Positions 36,181 through 45,440 of a DNA stretch of 64,000 nucleotides are shown piece by piece. Each line of letters opens with the position of its first letter. Within the stretch, counting starts at the first letter, position 1. Origin of the DNA: Pontibacter aydingkolensis (GTDB lineage: Bacteria; Bacteroidota; Bacteroidia; Cytophagales; Hymenobacteraceae); the NCBI RefSeq assembly GCF_019443125.1, contig NZ_JAHYXK010000008.1, forward strand, positions 124,001-188,000, written 5' to 3'. A model generated the notes under the pieces. That model worked only from the letters and a program-made list of their open reading frames with translations, was not told where the DNA came from and did no database searches. The position numbers were made by a program, and so were the translations under genes.

Positions 36181-36633
36181 TTATTTTAATTCCTTTTTAA
36201 AACAAAGGCTGATTTTTATTTCTGCATACTGTCCGAAGTTCGGTATTTGCTTATAGCCTAAACCTGAATACAGGCCAATTGCCTCCGGTTGCTTAATGCC
36301 TGTTTCTAATATAGAAAAAGTATAACCCAGCTCTATAGCCCATGCCTCCAGCGCTTCTAAAACTGCTTTCGCAACGCCACTCCCTCTAAAACGTGGATGC
36401 ACAAACATACGCTTAATCTCTGCGGTTTCGCCATCATACTTTTTGATTGCTCCACAACCTGCAAGCTCCCCGTTTATATAAGCTACGATTACGTGCTTAA
36501 TATCATCCAGTTTGTTAAATGGCGCAATAGCAGCATGTTCCTCCCCGTACCTGCCTTGTACCTCCTTGTCCAGCAGTTGTACCAGGCATAGAAAGTCGCG
36601 ATTGCTGGAATCGGTTCGGGTTAGGGTAAGCAT
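36181..36633 (-). CDS. GNAT acetyltransferase, copy 1 of a tandem pair
   Basis: A 150-residue GNAT protein. Motif A, which binds acetyl-CoA, reads 'VHPRFRGSGVAKAVLEALEAWA' (about residues 78-99), with the R/Q-x-x-G-x-G/A loop. 'ETGIKQPEAIGLYSGLGYKQIPNFGQY' follows as motif B. It closely resembles the next gene upstream, at an estimated 55-60 % identity by eye. The pair probably arose by tandem duplication. The substrate is unknown. The gap to the upstream copy is 63 bp. Confidence 0.88.
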   Translation of the reverse strand: MLTLTRTDSSNRDFLCLVQLLDKEVQGRYGEEHAAIAPFNKLDDIKHVIVAYINGELAGCGAIKKYDGETAEIKRMFVHPRFRGSGVAKAVLEALEAWAIELGYTFSILETGIKQPEAIGLYSGLGYKQIPNFGQYAEIKISLCFKKELK

Positions 36634-36696
36634 TTTACGTACTATACTGATGTGGATGCAGAAAGTAAAAAGCGTGAATGAAAAGATATTTTATTC

Positions 36697-37158
36697 CTAC
36701 TGCTCCAACACCTTCTCGAAGCACAAACTGTTTACTACTCCGGCGTACTGGCCGTAGTTTGGTATTTGCCTGTAGCCGCTGCTCCTGTACAATGCTATGG
36801 CCTCCGGTTGTTTTGTACCTGTTTCCAGGATAGTTGCTTTATACTTCAGCTCCTTTGCCCATGCCTCTAAGCCTGCCAGTATACTTTTAGCAATACCCTG
36901 CCCTCTGAAATCCGGGTGCACGAACATGCGCTTTACCTCAGCCACGCCATCGGCATATTGTTTTATAGCACCGCAACCAGCAGCTTTACCGTCTACATAC
37001 GCCATGATTACATGCTTTATACTATCAATCTTATTAAACTGCGCATAAAAAGCATGCTCTTCACCGTCTCTGATGGCAAGGTCCTGGTCCAATAAAACGA
37101 TAAGGCTCCGGAAATCGGGGTTGTCGGAAGTGGTGTGAGTTAGGGTGAGCATTTTCAA
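36697..37158 (-). CDS. GNAT acetyltransferase, copy 2 of a tandem pair
   Basis: A 153-residue GNAT protein with 'VHPDFRGQGIAKSILAGLEAWA' as acetyl-CoA loop and 'ETGTKQPEAIALYRSSGYRQIPNYGQY' as motif B. It starts at MKMLTLT; the Met two codons later matches the start of copy 1 and is equally likely. It begins 7 bp after the stop of the AT-rich PLD-TPR gene, so the two are probably cotranscribed, although base composition differs strongly between them. Confidence 0.88.
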   Translation of the reverse strand: MKMLTLTHTTSDNPDFRSLIVLLDQDLAIRDGEEHAFYAQFNKIDSIKHVIMAYVDGKAAGCGAIKQYADGVAEVKRMFVHPDFRGQGIAKSILAGLEAWAKELKYKATILETGTKQPEAIALYRSSGYRQIPNYGQYAGVVNSLCFEKVLEQ

Positions 37159-37165
37159 AATTCCC

Positions 37166-38302
37166 TTAAAATATTCTAGTAATTGATTCGTTGTTTTCGA
37201 TACGTCTAAGATAATCTTGTGCCCTTTCTACACCTTTAGTTATATTCTTGTATCTGTATGTATTAACTGCAGATTTTAGTTGGCTTATTACTCCATCTTT
37301 ATCTCCTAACTTTAAGTAGATGTCGGCATAAGGAAAAAATCTATAATTGTAAGTCTTTCCATAATAAACTAAGTTAGCTCCAGGTGTGGCTTTACTTTTA
37401 AGTGCTTTTTTATATTCTAATTTGGCCCCTTCTATATCATTGAGTTGCATTTTAGCATCACCACAATACACATGTACAGAAAAACGATATGGATATTTCT
37501 TTATACATTCATTTGCTTCTTTAATAGCATCTATATAGTTCTCTTTATTAATTAACCTTTTTATTACTTCACAATAATCTGAATAGCTTTTCTTATTTAA
37601 TATTTCTTCAGAATTTGATGTTATTGATTTGTACAGTTCCAAGTATAACTCATCTCCTTCATTAATCTTTGCACTTAGAAAACTGTTTGCAGTTTTAGTA
37701 TCCTTTGCATTAACAATCTTTAATATATTTAATACATCAGCTACATCCCCCTTTTTATGGAGATAATTAGCACTAGCCACATATTCTTCTACCTTAATAT
37801 CATCATAATTCATTATTCTTCCAAAGTCAGTAGCTTGACTTCTAGAGAATTGATTAATTGAGTTCTCAGGTTGTTTATTCACTATAAGCCTACCAAACTC
37901 TGAATTAAAGCAATTAATGAGATGAGCATTATCTTTTATGATTGTAATATTTTCGTTATTACTTGATTCTGCTAAATAAGTCCAATTATAAGACCCATTG
38001 ATCAACACTCTATCATCAATGACACAAAATTTATGGTGCATTAACGTATCAGATTCACTTAGAAAAACATTACCTCCATTTTCTATTAGTAAATTGAAGT
38101 CAATACCGTAAGGTCTGATATTGATTGAATCACCAATAATAATAAGCTCTACTTTTATCTTCTCAGCTTTACATTTTAGAAGTAGTGCGTCAAAAATTTC
38201 AGCATTTGTAAACCAGGCAACAGCAATTTTAATAGAATACTTTGCTAATGAAATCTCTTTTATAAGTTCATTTTTAATATTCTTGAAATGAGCTGAAATC
38301 AT
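37166..38302 (-). CDS. PLD-like nuclease/transferase domain with TPR repeats
   Basis: A 378-residue protein. The N-terminal half (about 1-140) is a phospholipase D-like domain with one HKD motif, H89-x-K91-x4-D96, followed by 'LINGSYNWT', as in PLD-type nucleases (Nuc family). One HKD motif suggests a dimer sharing the active site. The C-terminal half (about 180-370) is helical with TPR-like repeats ('YIDAIKEANECIKKYPYRFSVHVYCGDAKMQLNDIEGAKLEYKKAL', in parts). There is no signal peptide. The gene is markedly AT-rich next to its neighbours, with codons ending in A/T, which points to recent acquisition. PLD nucleases occur in restriction and antiphage systems, but no partner gene is seen here. 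Confidence 0.82.
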   Translation of the reverse strand: MISAHFKNIKNELIKEISLAKYSIKIAVAWFTNAEIFDALLLKCKAEKIKVELIIIGDSINIRPYGIDFNLLIENGGNVFLSESDTLMHHKFCVIDDRVLINGSYNWTYLAESSNNENITIIKDNAHLINCFNSEFGRLIVNKQPENSINQFSRSQATDFGRIMNYDDIKVEEYVASANYLHKKGDVADVLNILKIVNAKDTKTANSFLSAKINEGDELYLELYKSITSNSEEILNKKSYSDYCEVIKRLINKENYIDAIKEANECIKKYPYRFSVHVYCGDAKMQLNDIEGAKLEYKKALKSKATPGANLVYYGKTYNYRFFPYADIYLKLGDKDGVISQLKSAVNTYRYKNITKGVERAQDYLRRIENNESITRIF

Positions 38303-38348
38303 ACTACAAGCATTTATAAAATGTTAATAAATATTAAGATAATCACCA

Positions 38349-39179
38349 TTACACATGCTGCACATACTGCTCTAGGTACTGCTCCATCTCTTTCTGAATT
38401 TCCAGCGCAGCCTCTCTTGCTTTTTCGGCGAAATCGCGGCCAGAGGAGGCGTAGATAATGCCACGGGATGAGTTTACCAACAGGCCGCAACGCTGGTTCA
38501 TGCCCAGTCTTGAGATCTCTTCTAGGCTACCGCCCTGTGCTCCCACACCCGGTACCAACAGGAAGTGCTCCGGTACAATTTGCCTCACGCGCTGTATATA
38601 CTCTGCCTGCGTAGCACCTACCACAAACATCAGCTGGCCTGGTGTGCCCCATTCAGAGCTTTCGCGCAGCACCTGCTCAAACAGGTATTCTTCGCTGCCA
38701 TCAGAAAGGCGTAGCATCTGGAAATCTTTGCTGCCTGGGTTAGAGGTAAGCGCCAGAAGTATAACCCACTTGCCACCCTGCATCAAAAATGGCTTCACTG
38801 AGTCAGAGCCCATGTATGGCGCTACGGTTACTGAGTCAAAATTCATCGTCTCGAAGAAGGCTCGGGCATAAAGCTCAGAGGTATTGCCAATATCGCCGCG
38901 CTTGGCATCGGCAATGGTAAAGATCTCTTTCGGGATATACTCCAGCGTTTTTTCCAGACTTACCCAACCTTTTGGCCCCTGCGCCTCATAAAAAGCGATG
39001 TTTGGTTTGTAAGCCACACACAGGTCAGCAGTCGCCTCTATAATTTGCCTGTTAAACTCCAGCACAGGATCTTCTGTGTCCAGGAGGTGCTGCGGCAATT
39101 TTTTAGGGTCAGTATCAAGGCCAACGCACAAGTATGATTTCTTTAGCAGGATTTGCTCGAAAAGATGTTCTCTGGTCAT
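38349..39179 (-). CDS. pyrF: Orotidine 5'-phosphate decarboxylase (type 2)
   Basis: A 276-residue PyrF of the longer type found in Bacteroidota and Mycobacteria. It shows '[19 protein letters not shown]', the catalytic Lys/Asp region '[24 protein letters not shown]', and the phosphate-binding '[16 protein letters not shown]'. It forms UMP from OMP, the last step of de novo pyrimidine synthesis. The start at 39179 ([10 protein letters not shown]) is chosen over one 27 bp upstream, because a TAnnTTTG box at 39204-39211 would overlap the longer reading frame. pyrD lies 4 kb away in the same direction. Confidence 0.94.
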   Translation of the reverse strand: MTREHLFEQILLKKSYLCVGLDTDPKKLPQHLLDTEDPVLEFNRQIIEATADLCVAYKPNIAFYEAQGPKGWVSLEKTLEYIPKEIFTIADAKRGDIGNTSELYARAFFETMNFDSVTVAPYMGSDSVKPFLMQGGKWVILLALTSNPGSKDFQMLRLSDGSEEYLFEQVLRESSEWGTPGQLMFVVGATQAEYIQRVRQIVPEHFLLVPGVGAQGGSLEEISRLGMNQRCGLLVNSSRGIIYASSGRDFAEKAREAALEIQKEMEQYLEQYVQHV

Positions 39180-39203
39180 GGGGCTTTGCAGGAAAGGTTT
39201 ATA

Positions 39204-39211
39204 CAAAAGTA
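39204..39211 (-). promoter_or_regulatory. Probable -7 box for pyrF
   Basis: TACTTTTG on the minus strand, 24 bp upstream of the preferred ATG at 39179. Confidence 0.45.
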
Positions 39212-39290
39212 AAAGAATAAGCGATGGTGCAAAAACTGATTTTTTGGTGAGGTATGGTTGAAGTATACTTTGTTTTCAGCTGCGCTTGGT

Positions 39291-39500
39291 CCAACCACCC
39301 CTAGCCCCTCCTTATCCAAGGCGGGGAATTTTTACTTACTGCATTTCACGCCATCAAAATAGTAGCTGTCATATAACCTCCTGTAGGGACAGGTCGCGAC
39401 CTGTCCGAGGAATAGCTGCAGCAATGAAACCTATACTTTAACTAAAGTAATAGCAGGCTCCCCGCCTTAGATAAGGAGGGGCAGGGGTGGTTGGACCCGG
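39291..39500. repeat. Composite repeat: G/C-rich dyads around a 20-bp palindrome
   Basis: The palindrome GGACAGGTCGCGACCTGTCC lies at 39387-39406. On either side are opposed copies of a 'cacccctagcccctccttat...aaggcgggg' module (about 39291-39332, and inverted at about 39459-39492). The spacer right of the palindrome matches those at 32.8 and 53.7 kb. The 39180-39607 gap holds no gene; it contains only this element, the pyrF promoter and the lolA terminator. Confidence 0.75.
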
Positions 39501-39552
39501 TGCTGCAGAAAAGCTCCTGTTATTAAGAGAGGGCTGGGGTGAGATAAAACAA

Positions 39553-39583
39553 AAAGGCTGCTCCCAAACCGGGAACAGCCTTT
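39553..39583 (-). terminator. Terminator of the ftsK-lolA unit
   Basis: A 13-bp stem with one mismatch, AAAGGCTGCTCCC / GGGAACAGCCTTT, loop of 5 nt, followed on the minus strand by a T-rich tract. It lies 25 bp after the lolA stop. Confidence 0.85.
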
Positions 39584-39607
39584 CTAATTCATAAAAGGTT
39601 GGTATTT

Positions 39608-40258
39608 CTATCTAAGGTCAACCACACTCACACCTTTATACTTTGCCTTGTTGAAAGTGAAAGCATCAGAAGCAAGGGTTGGGTTAGCTTGAAAGTTCTT
39701 AATAGTATAAGTATAGCGATTTCCGTTGTTACGGAACATCTGCCAGCTCTTCAGGGTGCTGTCTTTCTGGTTGATGAACAGGCGTACTTTAAAGATCGGG
39801 TTGCTACGGTCTTCAGGGGCCATCTCGATCACATCATACTTTACACCATCCATCGTCTCGGTACCGGCGTGGGCATACTTGTAGCCTTTTTTATACATCT
39901 CAAAGATCTTGCTCGGCGACATAGCTTCTGCCTCTGCGTCAGTCTCTGTGATCGTTACTTCGTTGGCATCCTTCAGATAAGTATACATTAGTTTACCATC
40001 GTTAAGGATCTCCTGGCCGCTTACGCCTAAACGGTATTTGTTGCCGCTTACCAGTATATCGCCGTTCATAGTTTCCTTAACCTTGGCAGAAGGATTCTCC
40101 AGCGTTTGGCTAAAATTTGCCTTAAAGGCCTTCATAGTCTTATACTTCTGGCTCATGGCATTCAAAATTTTGCCTGCCTTAGGGTCCTGCTGCGCATTTG
40201 CCAGGTTTACAAAAAGCACCAACGCCAGCAATAGAGAGAATAATCGTTTCATGTTCAA
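39608..40258 (-). CDS. lolA: LolA-like outer-membrane lipoprotein carrier
   Basis: A 216-residue periplasmic protein with a signal peptide (MNMKRLFSLLLALVLFVNLANAQ); the Met at codon 3 is an equally likely start. The mature part follows the LolA pattern: 'AGKILNAMSQKYKTMKAFKANFSQTLENPSAKVKETMNGDILVSGNKYRL' (in parts) forms the half-barrel that carries lipoproteins from LolCDE to the outer membrane. It starts 20 bp after ftsK stops. The ftsK-lolA order is well conserved in Bacteroidota and many Proteobacteria. The many lipoproteins of this organism (SusD, PKD protein) would depend on this route. Confidence 0.92.
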   Translation of the reverse strand: MNMKRLFSLLLALVLFVNLANAQQDPKAGKILNAMSQKYKTMKAFKANFSQTLENPSAKVKETMNGDILVSGNKYRLGVSGQEILNDGKLMYTYLKDANEVTITETDAEAEAMSPSKIFEMYKKGYKYAHAGTETMDGVKYDVIEMAPEDRSNPIFKVRLFINQKDSTLKSWQMFRNNGNRYTYTIKNFQANPTLASDAFTFNKAKYKGVSVVDLR

Positions 40259-40278
40259 AATTTACTTGTAAGGTATAT

Positions 40279-42906
40279 CTACCCCATTGTATTCAATAAC
40301 TGTTCCAAACTGTATTCGTCCGGAATTAAAACTTCGCGGGCCTTGCTTCCTTCAAACGGACCCACAATACCAGCCGACTCTAATTGGTCAATTAAACGGC
40401 CTGCGCGGTTGTAGCCCAGCTTCAGGCGGCGCTGCAGCAGCGAGGTACTTCCCTGCTGGTGCTGTACAATAATTCTGGCGGCCTCTTCAAATAATGGGTC
40501 TTTTGAGCTTGGGTCGAAGTCTGCTTTTTCGTTGCCGCCTTCATCGCCCACAAATTCTGGCAACAGGTAAGCATCACTGTAACCTTGCTGCTCGCCAATA
40601 AAGTCACAGATTCTATCAACTTCCGGGGTATCCACGAAAGCACACTGAATACGCACCATATCCGAACCGATAGAGAAGAGCATATCACCCTGGCCTATGA
40701 GTTGGTCGGCTCCGCCGGCATCCAAAATAGTGCGGGAGTCGATTTTAGAGGTTACTTTAAAGGAGATACGCGCCGGGAAGTTAGCTTTGATGATACCCGT
40801 AATTACGTTTACCGACGGACGCTGCGTAGCTACTACCAGGTGTATGCCAATGGCTCTGGCCAGCTGTGCCAGACGCGCAATCGGGGTTTCTACTTCTTTA
40901 CCGGCAGTCATCATTAAGTCGGCCAACTCGTCTATCACCAACACGATGAACGGCATAAAGCGGTGGCCTTTTTTAGGGTTCAGCTTACGCTCTACAAACT
41001 TGCGGTTATACTCTTTCAGGTTACGGCAACCAGCATCTTTCAGCAGGTCGTAGCGCATATCCATCTCCATACAAAGCGAGTTCAGCGTGTTCACTACTTT
41101 TTTGGTGTCGGTGATAATAGGCTCTTCGCTATCCGGCAGCTTAGCTAGGAAGTGGCGCTCAATCTTATTGAACAGCGATAATTCCACTTTCTTAGGGTCG
41201 ACTAACACAAACTTCAGCTGCGAAGGATGGCGCTTGTACAGTAAAGAAGTGAGTATAGCGTTAAGTCCAACTGACTTACCCTGACCTGTAGCACCGGCCA
41301 TCAGCAAGTGCGGCATTTTAGCCAGGTCGGTGATAAATACTTCGTTGGTGATGGTTTTACCAAAGGCGATTGGCAGGTCCATGTCACTCTTCATGAACTT
41401 CTCTGTAGAAAGTATGGACTTAATGGAAACCATCTCTTTCTTCGTGTTCGGCACCTCAATACCAATCGTACCCTTACCCGGAATTGGCGCAATAATACGG
41501 ATACCCAGGGCCGCTAAGCTAAGGGCAATATCATCCTCCAGGTTTTTGATCTTGGAGATACGCACACCGGCATCCGGCACTATCTCGTAAAGTGTAACAG
41601 TTGGTCCAATGGTGGCTTTAATGCTGGCAATACCAATGTTATAATGGCCCAGCGTAGCTACGATCTTGTCTTTATTTTCTTCTAATTCTTCTTTTGTTAC
41701 CTGTATTTTACTTGTGCCGTAATCGTTCAGCAGGTCGATGTGTGGGTACTGGTAACGGGCAAGGTCCAGGGTTGGGTCGTAGTTTTCACCTGAGATTACG
41801 TCAGCCTCGGCTTCTTCTGGCACCTGCTTGATCTCCAGTTCCATCTCTGGCTCAAATTCAGGTTCTTCGGTATTGTCAAACTCTTCTTCTTCCAGTAAAG
41901 CTTCGTCTATATCCAGCTCCAGGGTTGGGCCAGCTGATTTAGCAGGAACTTCTTCAATGGTAGTGAGGGCACTCAGCTCCATTTCTAGGGCACGATTGAT
42001 TTCCTCGTCGTCCTCGTCGTAAAGCTCTTCTTCTTCCTCCTCATACTCCAGCGAAGCCGTTGGGTCTGCGTTATGGTTTATGCTGCGGCTGCCGTTGCCC
42101 AACACATCGCCAAGGGACTGCGCAGAAGCGTAGTTACCAAGTGGCTTGTCTTCGTCCTCTTCTTCAACTTCTTTAGCCTTCGAACCCCAGTTTATACTTG
42201 TTATGTTAAAAAAGCCGACCAGGAACACCAGCAGCAAAAAGCCTAACACCAGCCACGAACCCCAGCCAATCAGGCTGTTCATCCAGATAGCTGACTCAAT
42301 GCCAATACCACCTCCTAAAAAGCCTAAAGGCCCCACAGCATCCAGTGCAAACACCACATAACCCAGCTTCAGGCAAAGCCATAGCGTGCTAAAGCTGCAA
42401 AGGCCAAGTATGTACGACATGGAGATGTTAACGCGCTTGAAAACGATGCGCAACCCTGCAAAAAAGAAAACAGGTATGATAAAGAAGGCGCCGAGGCCTA
42501 CCAGTTTATAGATAAAGATATGCGACAGCCAGGCTCCAAATAAGCCTAACCAGTTCTCAGCCTCTCTGCCCGACTCTTTTAAACCAGTGCCGCTTACATA
42601 ATCTACCACGCTTTGGTCGGCCTTGCCTGTAAACAGGTACGACACGAATGCAATGGTCATGCAGAAGGATATCAACAAAAACGTAAAGCCTACCGAAAGT
42701 TTAAAACGGCGGTCTTGTAAAAAAGCTATATTAACAGTTGGCAGCGATGGTAGCGAAAAAGATGGCATTTTGAAAGACCATTTTTTCTTATCCTTCTTGC
42801 CCATCTCGCTTTTAGGCACATTTGCCCTGCGTGGCTCGTTCTTACCCCGCACCTCATTCTGCCGCCCAACATTAAGCGTATCGTTTCTGTAAGTGTTCTT
42901 GGCCAT
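40279..42906 (-). CDS. ftsK: DNA translocase FtsK/SpoIIIE
   Basis: An 875-residue FtsK. A basic N-terminus is followed by four or five membrane helices (about 70-265), an acidic linker (about 275-395, with runs such as EYEEEEEELYDEDDEE), the alpha-beta motor (about 420-800) and the gamma domain (about 810-875, 'QGSTSLLQRRLKLGYNRAGRLIDQLE') that reads polar KOPS/SRS sites. Walker A is 'GATGQGKSVGLN' (about residue 538) and Walker B-like 'FIVLVIDELADLMM'. It pumps chromosome DNA at the septum and activates XerCD at dif; xerD is 4 kb away. It has its own TAnnTTTG box and is cotranscribed with lolA. Confidence 0.97.
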   Translation of the reverse strand: MAKNTYRNDTLNVGRQNEVRGKNEPRRANVPKSEMGKKDKKKWSFKMPSFSLPSLPTVNIAFLQDRRFKLSVGFTFLLISFCMTIAFVSYLFTGKADQSVVDYVSGTGLKESGREAENWLGLFGAWLSHIFIYKLVGLGAFFIIPVFFFAGLRIVFKRVNISMSYILGLCSFSTLWLCLKLGYVVFALDAVGPLGFLGGGIGIESAIWMNSLIGWGSWLVLGFLLLVFLVGFFNITSINWGSKAKEVEEEDEDKPLGNYASAQSLGDVLGNGSRSINHNADPTASLEYEEEEEELYDEDDEEINRALEMELSALTTIEEVPAKSAGPTLELDIDEALLEEEEFDNTEEPEFEPEMELEIKQVPEEAEADVISGENYDPTLDLARYQYPHIDLLNDYGTSKIQVTKEELEENKDKIVATLGHYNIGIASIKATIGPTVTLYEIVPDAGVRISKIKNLEDDIALSLAALGIRIIAPIPGKGTIGIEVPNTKKEMVSIKSILSTEKFMKSDMDLPIAFGKTITNEVFITDLAKMPHLLMAGATGQGKSVGLNAILTSLLYKRHPSQLKFVLVDPKKVELSLFNKIERHFLAKLPDSEEPIITDTKKVVNTLNSLCMEMDMRYDLLKDAGCRNLKEYNRKFVERKLNPKKGHRFMPFIVLVIDELADLMMTAGKEVETPIARLAQLARAIGIHLVVATQRPSVNVITGIIKANFPARISFKVTSKIDSRTILDAGGADQLIGQGDMLFSIGSDMVRIQCAFVDTPEVDRICDFIGEQQGYSDAYLLPEFVGDEGGNEKADFDPSSKDPLFEEAARIIVQHQQGSTSLLQRRLKLGYNRAGRLIDQLESAGIVGPFEGSKAREVLIPDEYSLEQLLNTMG

Positions 42907-42928
42907 ACCCTCTGACTAATTAAGATTT

Positions 42929-42936
42929 CAAATTTA
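42929..42936 (-). promoter_or_regulatory. Probable -7 box for ftsK
   Basis: TAAATTTG on the minus strand, 22 bp upstream of the ftsK ATG. Confidence 0.5.
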
Positions 42937-43095
42937 CATTTTTTTGGATAGATGCACCCAGCAAAAGGGAAGGCTTTTACTCAAATTTGTGAAATAATTT
43001 GATTGTTGATTGCTGATAGTTGAATGGCTAAATTGTTTAATTGTTAAATTGTTGTTGGTTGAACGATGAACTTTGTCTTTGTTTTACTGAATGAT

Positions 43096-43222
43096 AAAGA
43101 CCTCGCAGCGTCCGGAGGTCCTGCGAGTGTCTGGGTTGGAATGGCATTTGCTTGTGAGGGGTTATTACTTTTTAGCAGGCAGGTTAGACGCTCGCGGGTC
43201 ATAAAGACGCCGCGAGGTCTTT
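43096..43222. repeat. 127-bp element with inverted GACCTCGC ends
   Basis: AAAGACCTCGCAGCGTC (43096-43112) returns inverted at 43206-43222 (16 of 17 match), with a nested dyad (ggtcctgcgagtgtc / gacgctcgcgggtc). The GACCTC...GAGGTC ends resemble the terminator hairpin at 46648-46681. The 42907-43305 gap otherwise holds only AT-rich 'attgttaaattgttg' runs and a degenerate GACGCAAT-type module near 43270-43290; no gene was seen. Confidence 0.65.
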
Positions 43223-43305
43223 GCGTTTATTCTTAATACTATACAAGACGAAGCAGCATTAAAACTTAACAGTGTTACGTCTCTACAGATATGAATAACG
43301 AATAA

Positions 43306-44337
43306 CTAACTTCCCAGCAACTTCTTATTTATCCGGGTAACCAACGATGGGCCTTCGTAGATAAAGCCAGTATACAATTGCACCAGGTCGGCGCCAGACT
43401 GCATTTTCTCTACAGCATCCTCAGCCGTCATGATACCGCCTACACCGATCAACTTGATTTCTTTTGGCAGGTAGGTGCGCAGGTGCTGTATGATCTGGGT
43501 AGCGTGCTGTGTAAGTGGCTTTCCGCTTAGGCCACCCATTCCGATCTTCTCAATTTCTGCTGCAGAAGTATGCAATCCGGCTCTGCTCACAGTAGTATTG
43601 GTAGCAATAATGCCACTAAGCTTTGCCTCTGTGGCTATTTCTATGATATCGTTGAGTTGGTCCATGTTAAGATCCGGGGCGATCTTGAGCAGCAGCGGCT
43701 TTGGTTTGGCGTGCTTGTTATTTTCTTCTTGTAGCGTCAGCAAAAGCTTTTTTAGCGGTTCTTTGTCCTGGAGGGCGCGCAGATCCGGGGTGTTGGGCGA
43801 GCTTACGTTTACTACAAAGTAATCTACTACATCAAACAAAGCTTTAAAGCTGTACAGGTAATCGCTGGTAGCCTCTTCGTTAGGTGTAACTTTATTTTTG
43901 CCGATGTTTCCGCCTACGATAATGTTGCTTTTACGCTTCTCAAGCCTTCTGACTGCTGCATCAACGCCTTCGTTGTTAAAGCCCATGCGGTTAATAATGG
44001 CCTTATCTTTTGGCAAGCGGAAAAGGCGTGGCTTTTCATTACCGGCCTGTGGTTTAGGAGTAAGCGTACCAATTTCAATAAACCCAAATCCGAAATTGGC
44101 AAACTCATCTATCAGCTTGGCATCTTTATCAAAGCCAGCTGCCAGGCCAACCGGGTTCGGAAACTTTAAGCCAAACAGCTCGCGCTCCAGCCGTTGGTCC
44201 TGCACCTGAAATATACTTTGGGTTATACTTTCTACCAGGGGCAGCTTGTAACCGAATTTAACGGCATCAGCGGTAAGATAATGAACTTTTTCGGGGTCTA
44301 GCTGGAACAGCAGCGGACGGATGAGGCTTTTATACAC
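43306..44337 (-). CDS. pyrD: Dihydroorotate dehydrogenase (quinone), class 2
   Basis: A 343-residue class 2 PyrD. The GTG at 44337 opens directly on the membrane-associating helix '[21 protein letters not shown]'. The family motifs follow: '[37 protein letters not shown]' (FMN and orotate side), '[14 protein letters not shown]' with the class 2 catalytic Ser, and '[29 protein letters not shown]'. It oxidises dihydroorotate and passes electrons to quinone. A longer open frame exists to 44637, but the added 100 codons cross an intergenic repeat, and a TATATTTG box sits 30 bp upstream of the GTG. Confidence 0.94.
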   Translation of the reverse strand: MYKSLIRPLLFQLDPEKVHYLTADAVKFGYKLPLVESITQSIFQVQDQRLERELFGLKFPNPVGLAAGFDKDAKLIDEFANFGFGFIEIGTLTPKPQAGNEKPRLFRLPKDKAIINRMGFNNEGVDAAVRRLEKRKSNIIVGGNIGKNKVTPNEEATSDYLYSFKALFDVVDYFVVNVSSPNTPDLRALQDKEPLKKLLLTLQEENNKHAKPKPLLLKIAPDLNMDQLNDIIEIATEAKLSGIIATNTTVSRAGLHTSAAEIEKIGMGGLSGKPLTQHATQIIQHLRTYLPKEIKLIGVGGIMTAEDAVEKMQSGADLVQLYTGFIYEGPSLVTRINKKLLGS

Positions 44338-44367
44338 GGCAGCAGGGTTTGGGTTGGTTTGCTGCTT

Positions 44368-44375
44368 CAAATATA
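44368..44375 (-). promoter_or_regulatory. -7 box for pyrD
   Basis: TATATTTG on the minus strand, 30 bp upstream of the GTG at 44337. It supports the short reading frame. Confidence 0.55.
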
Positions 44376-44469
44376 AGGTCAGAATTTTAGGAAAGCAGGA
44401 AGTATAGTGATTTTTAAGAAGATGAAGACGCAATAAGTATAAACCAGCATCATCAACAAAGAATAATTT

Positions 44470-44535
44470 GTCTTTTCGAGCACAGCGAGAAATCTCTATA
44501 GAATTCCAGATAGATCTCTCCTTCTGTCGAGATGC
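44470..44535. repeat. Dispersed intergenic repeat (TGTCATTTCGA family), second copy
   Basis: A 66-bp relative of 24066-24149: 'gtcttttcgagcacagcgagaaatct...agatctctccttctgtcgagat'. It keeps the inverted TTTCGA/TCGAGA ends and the AGAAATCT/AGATCTCT core. It is open in the pyrD frame, which is why the pyrD reading frame appears longer than the gene. Confidence 0.7.
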
Positions 44536-44554
44536 TAAATTAACTTGATATGTT

Positions 44555-45274
44555 TCACCTGAACAAACCCTCCAATACAGCGCCAGCATAATAAGCCAAT
44601 ATAGCTGCAATACCACCCAGAAACAGTGTTTCGGCAATTCCTCTTACAATCTTTTTCTGGGTAACTATACTTTTAAGTATTCCGATTATTACCATTGCCA
44701 AACCTGTTAGCAGACAGGCGTAGATAAACAGGTTCGCTTTACTGGTATCAAAAACCAATGCATATACATAAGCCGCCAAAGGTATAAATCCGATCAGCAG
44801 AAAAGAGAAAAAAGTCATGCCGGCGGTTTGATAAGGCGATTTATCATCTTTGGTCATGTTCAGTTCTTCCTTCATCATGGTTTCAACCCATACTTCCTTA
44901 TCAGAAGTTATCACCTCTACAACCTGCTCCAGCAAGTCGCCTTCAAAGCCTTTTTTCCGGTAAATGTCCCGTATCTCCTCTACCTCTGTTTCGCGCTTGT
45001 TTTCTACTTCCCAGTATTCTGTGGCTTTGTGTTTCTCATAGTTATCCAGACTGGCTTTGGTAGAAAAGAAATTACCCACCGACATAGAGAAGCCATCTGC
45101 AATCAGGTTGGCAAACCCAAGTATGATCACTACGGGTATGTCGAGGTTGGCACCTGTAGCTCCGGCCACCACAGCAAACGTAGTAATGGCGCCATCTATG
45201 CCTCCATAAACAAACTCTGGTAAAAAATCTTTGTTAATACCCAGCAGTTTACCTGTATCATGCGCTTCAGCCAT
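44555..45274 (-). CDS. VIT1/CCC1-family metal transporter
   Basis: A 239-residue membrane protein. Helices 1-2 carry the family motif '[25 protein letters not shown]' and '[24 protein letters not shown]' with the ion-path Asp and Met residues. A charged cytoplasmic region (about 80-150, Glu-rich) corresponds to the metal-binding domain of VIT1, and three C-terminal helices follow. Plant and yeast relatives move Fe2+ or Mn2+ into vacuoles; bacterial members probably export iron or manganese. It is divergent from the helicase gene. The intervening region is 166 bp. Confidence 0.9.
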   Translation of the reverse strand: MAEAHDTGKLLGINKDFLPEFVYGGIDGAITTFAVVAGATGANLDIPVVIILGFANLIADGFSMSVGNFFSTKASLDNYEKHKATEYWEVENKRETEVEEIRDIYRKKGFEGDLLEQVVEVITSDKEVWVETMMKEELNMTKDDKSPYQTAGMTFFSFLLIGFIPLAAYVYALVFDTSKANLFIYACLLTGLAMVIIGILKSIVTQKKIVRGIAETLFLGGIAAILAYYAGAVLEGLFR

Positions 45275-45383
45275 AGTTAAATGGGTAGGTTTATATCATA
45301 CTAAACTTAAGTAAAGATTTACAGAATAGCTACACTGTGCGCGGCCATACTTTACCACCACAGCATTACACGTATAAAAGCTA

Positions 45384-45391
45384 TACCTTTG
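45384..45391 (+). promoter_or_regulatory. Probable -7 box for the DEAD-box helicase gene
   Basis: TACCTTTG, exact TAnnTTTG, 49 bp upstream of the ATG at 45441. Confidence 0.5.
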
Positions 45392-45440
45392 CAGCGAACA
45401 GGAAGTATAAACGTACTTTCTCATACTTAATCTATACTTT

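Noticed and set aside
44338..44637. 100-codon extension of pyrD
   Set aside because: It crosses a dispersed repeat, overlaps the end of the VIT-family gene and contains a TAnnTTTG box; class 2 PyrD begins at the GTG.
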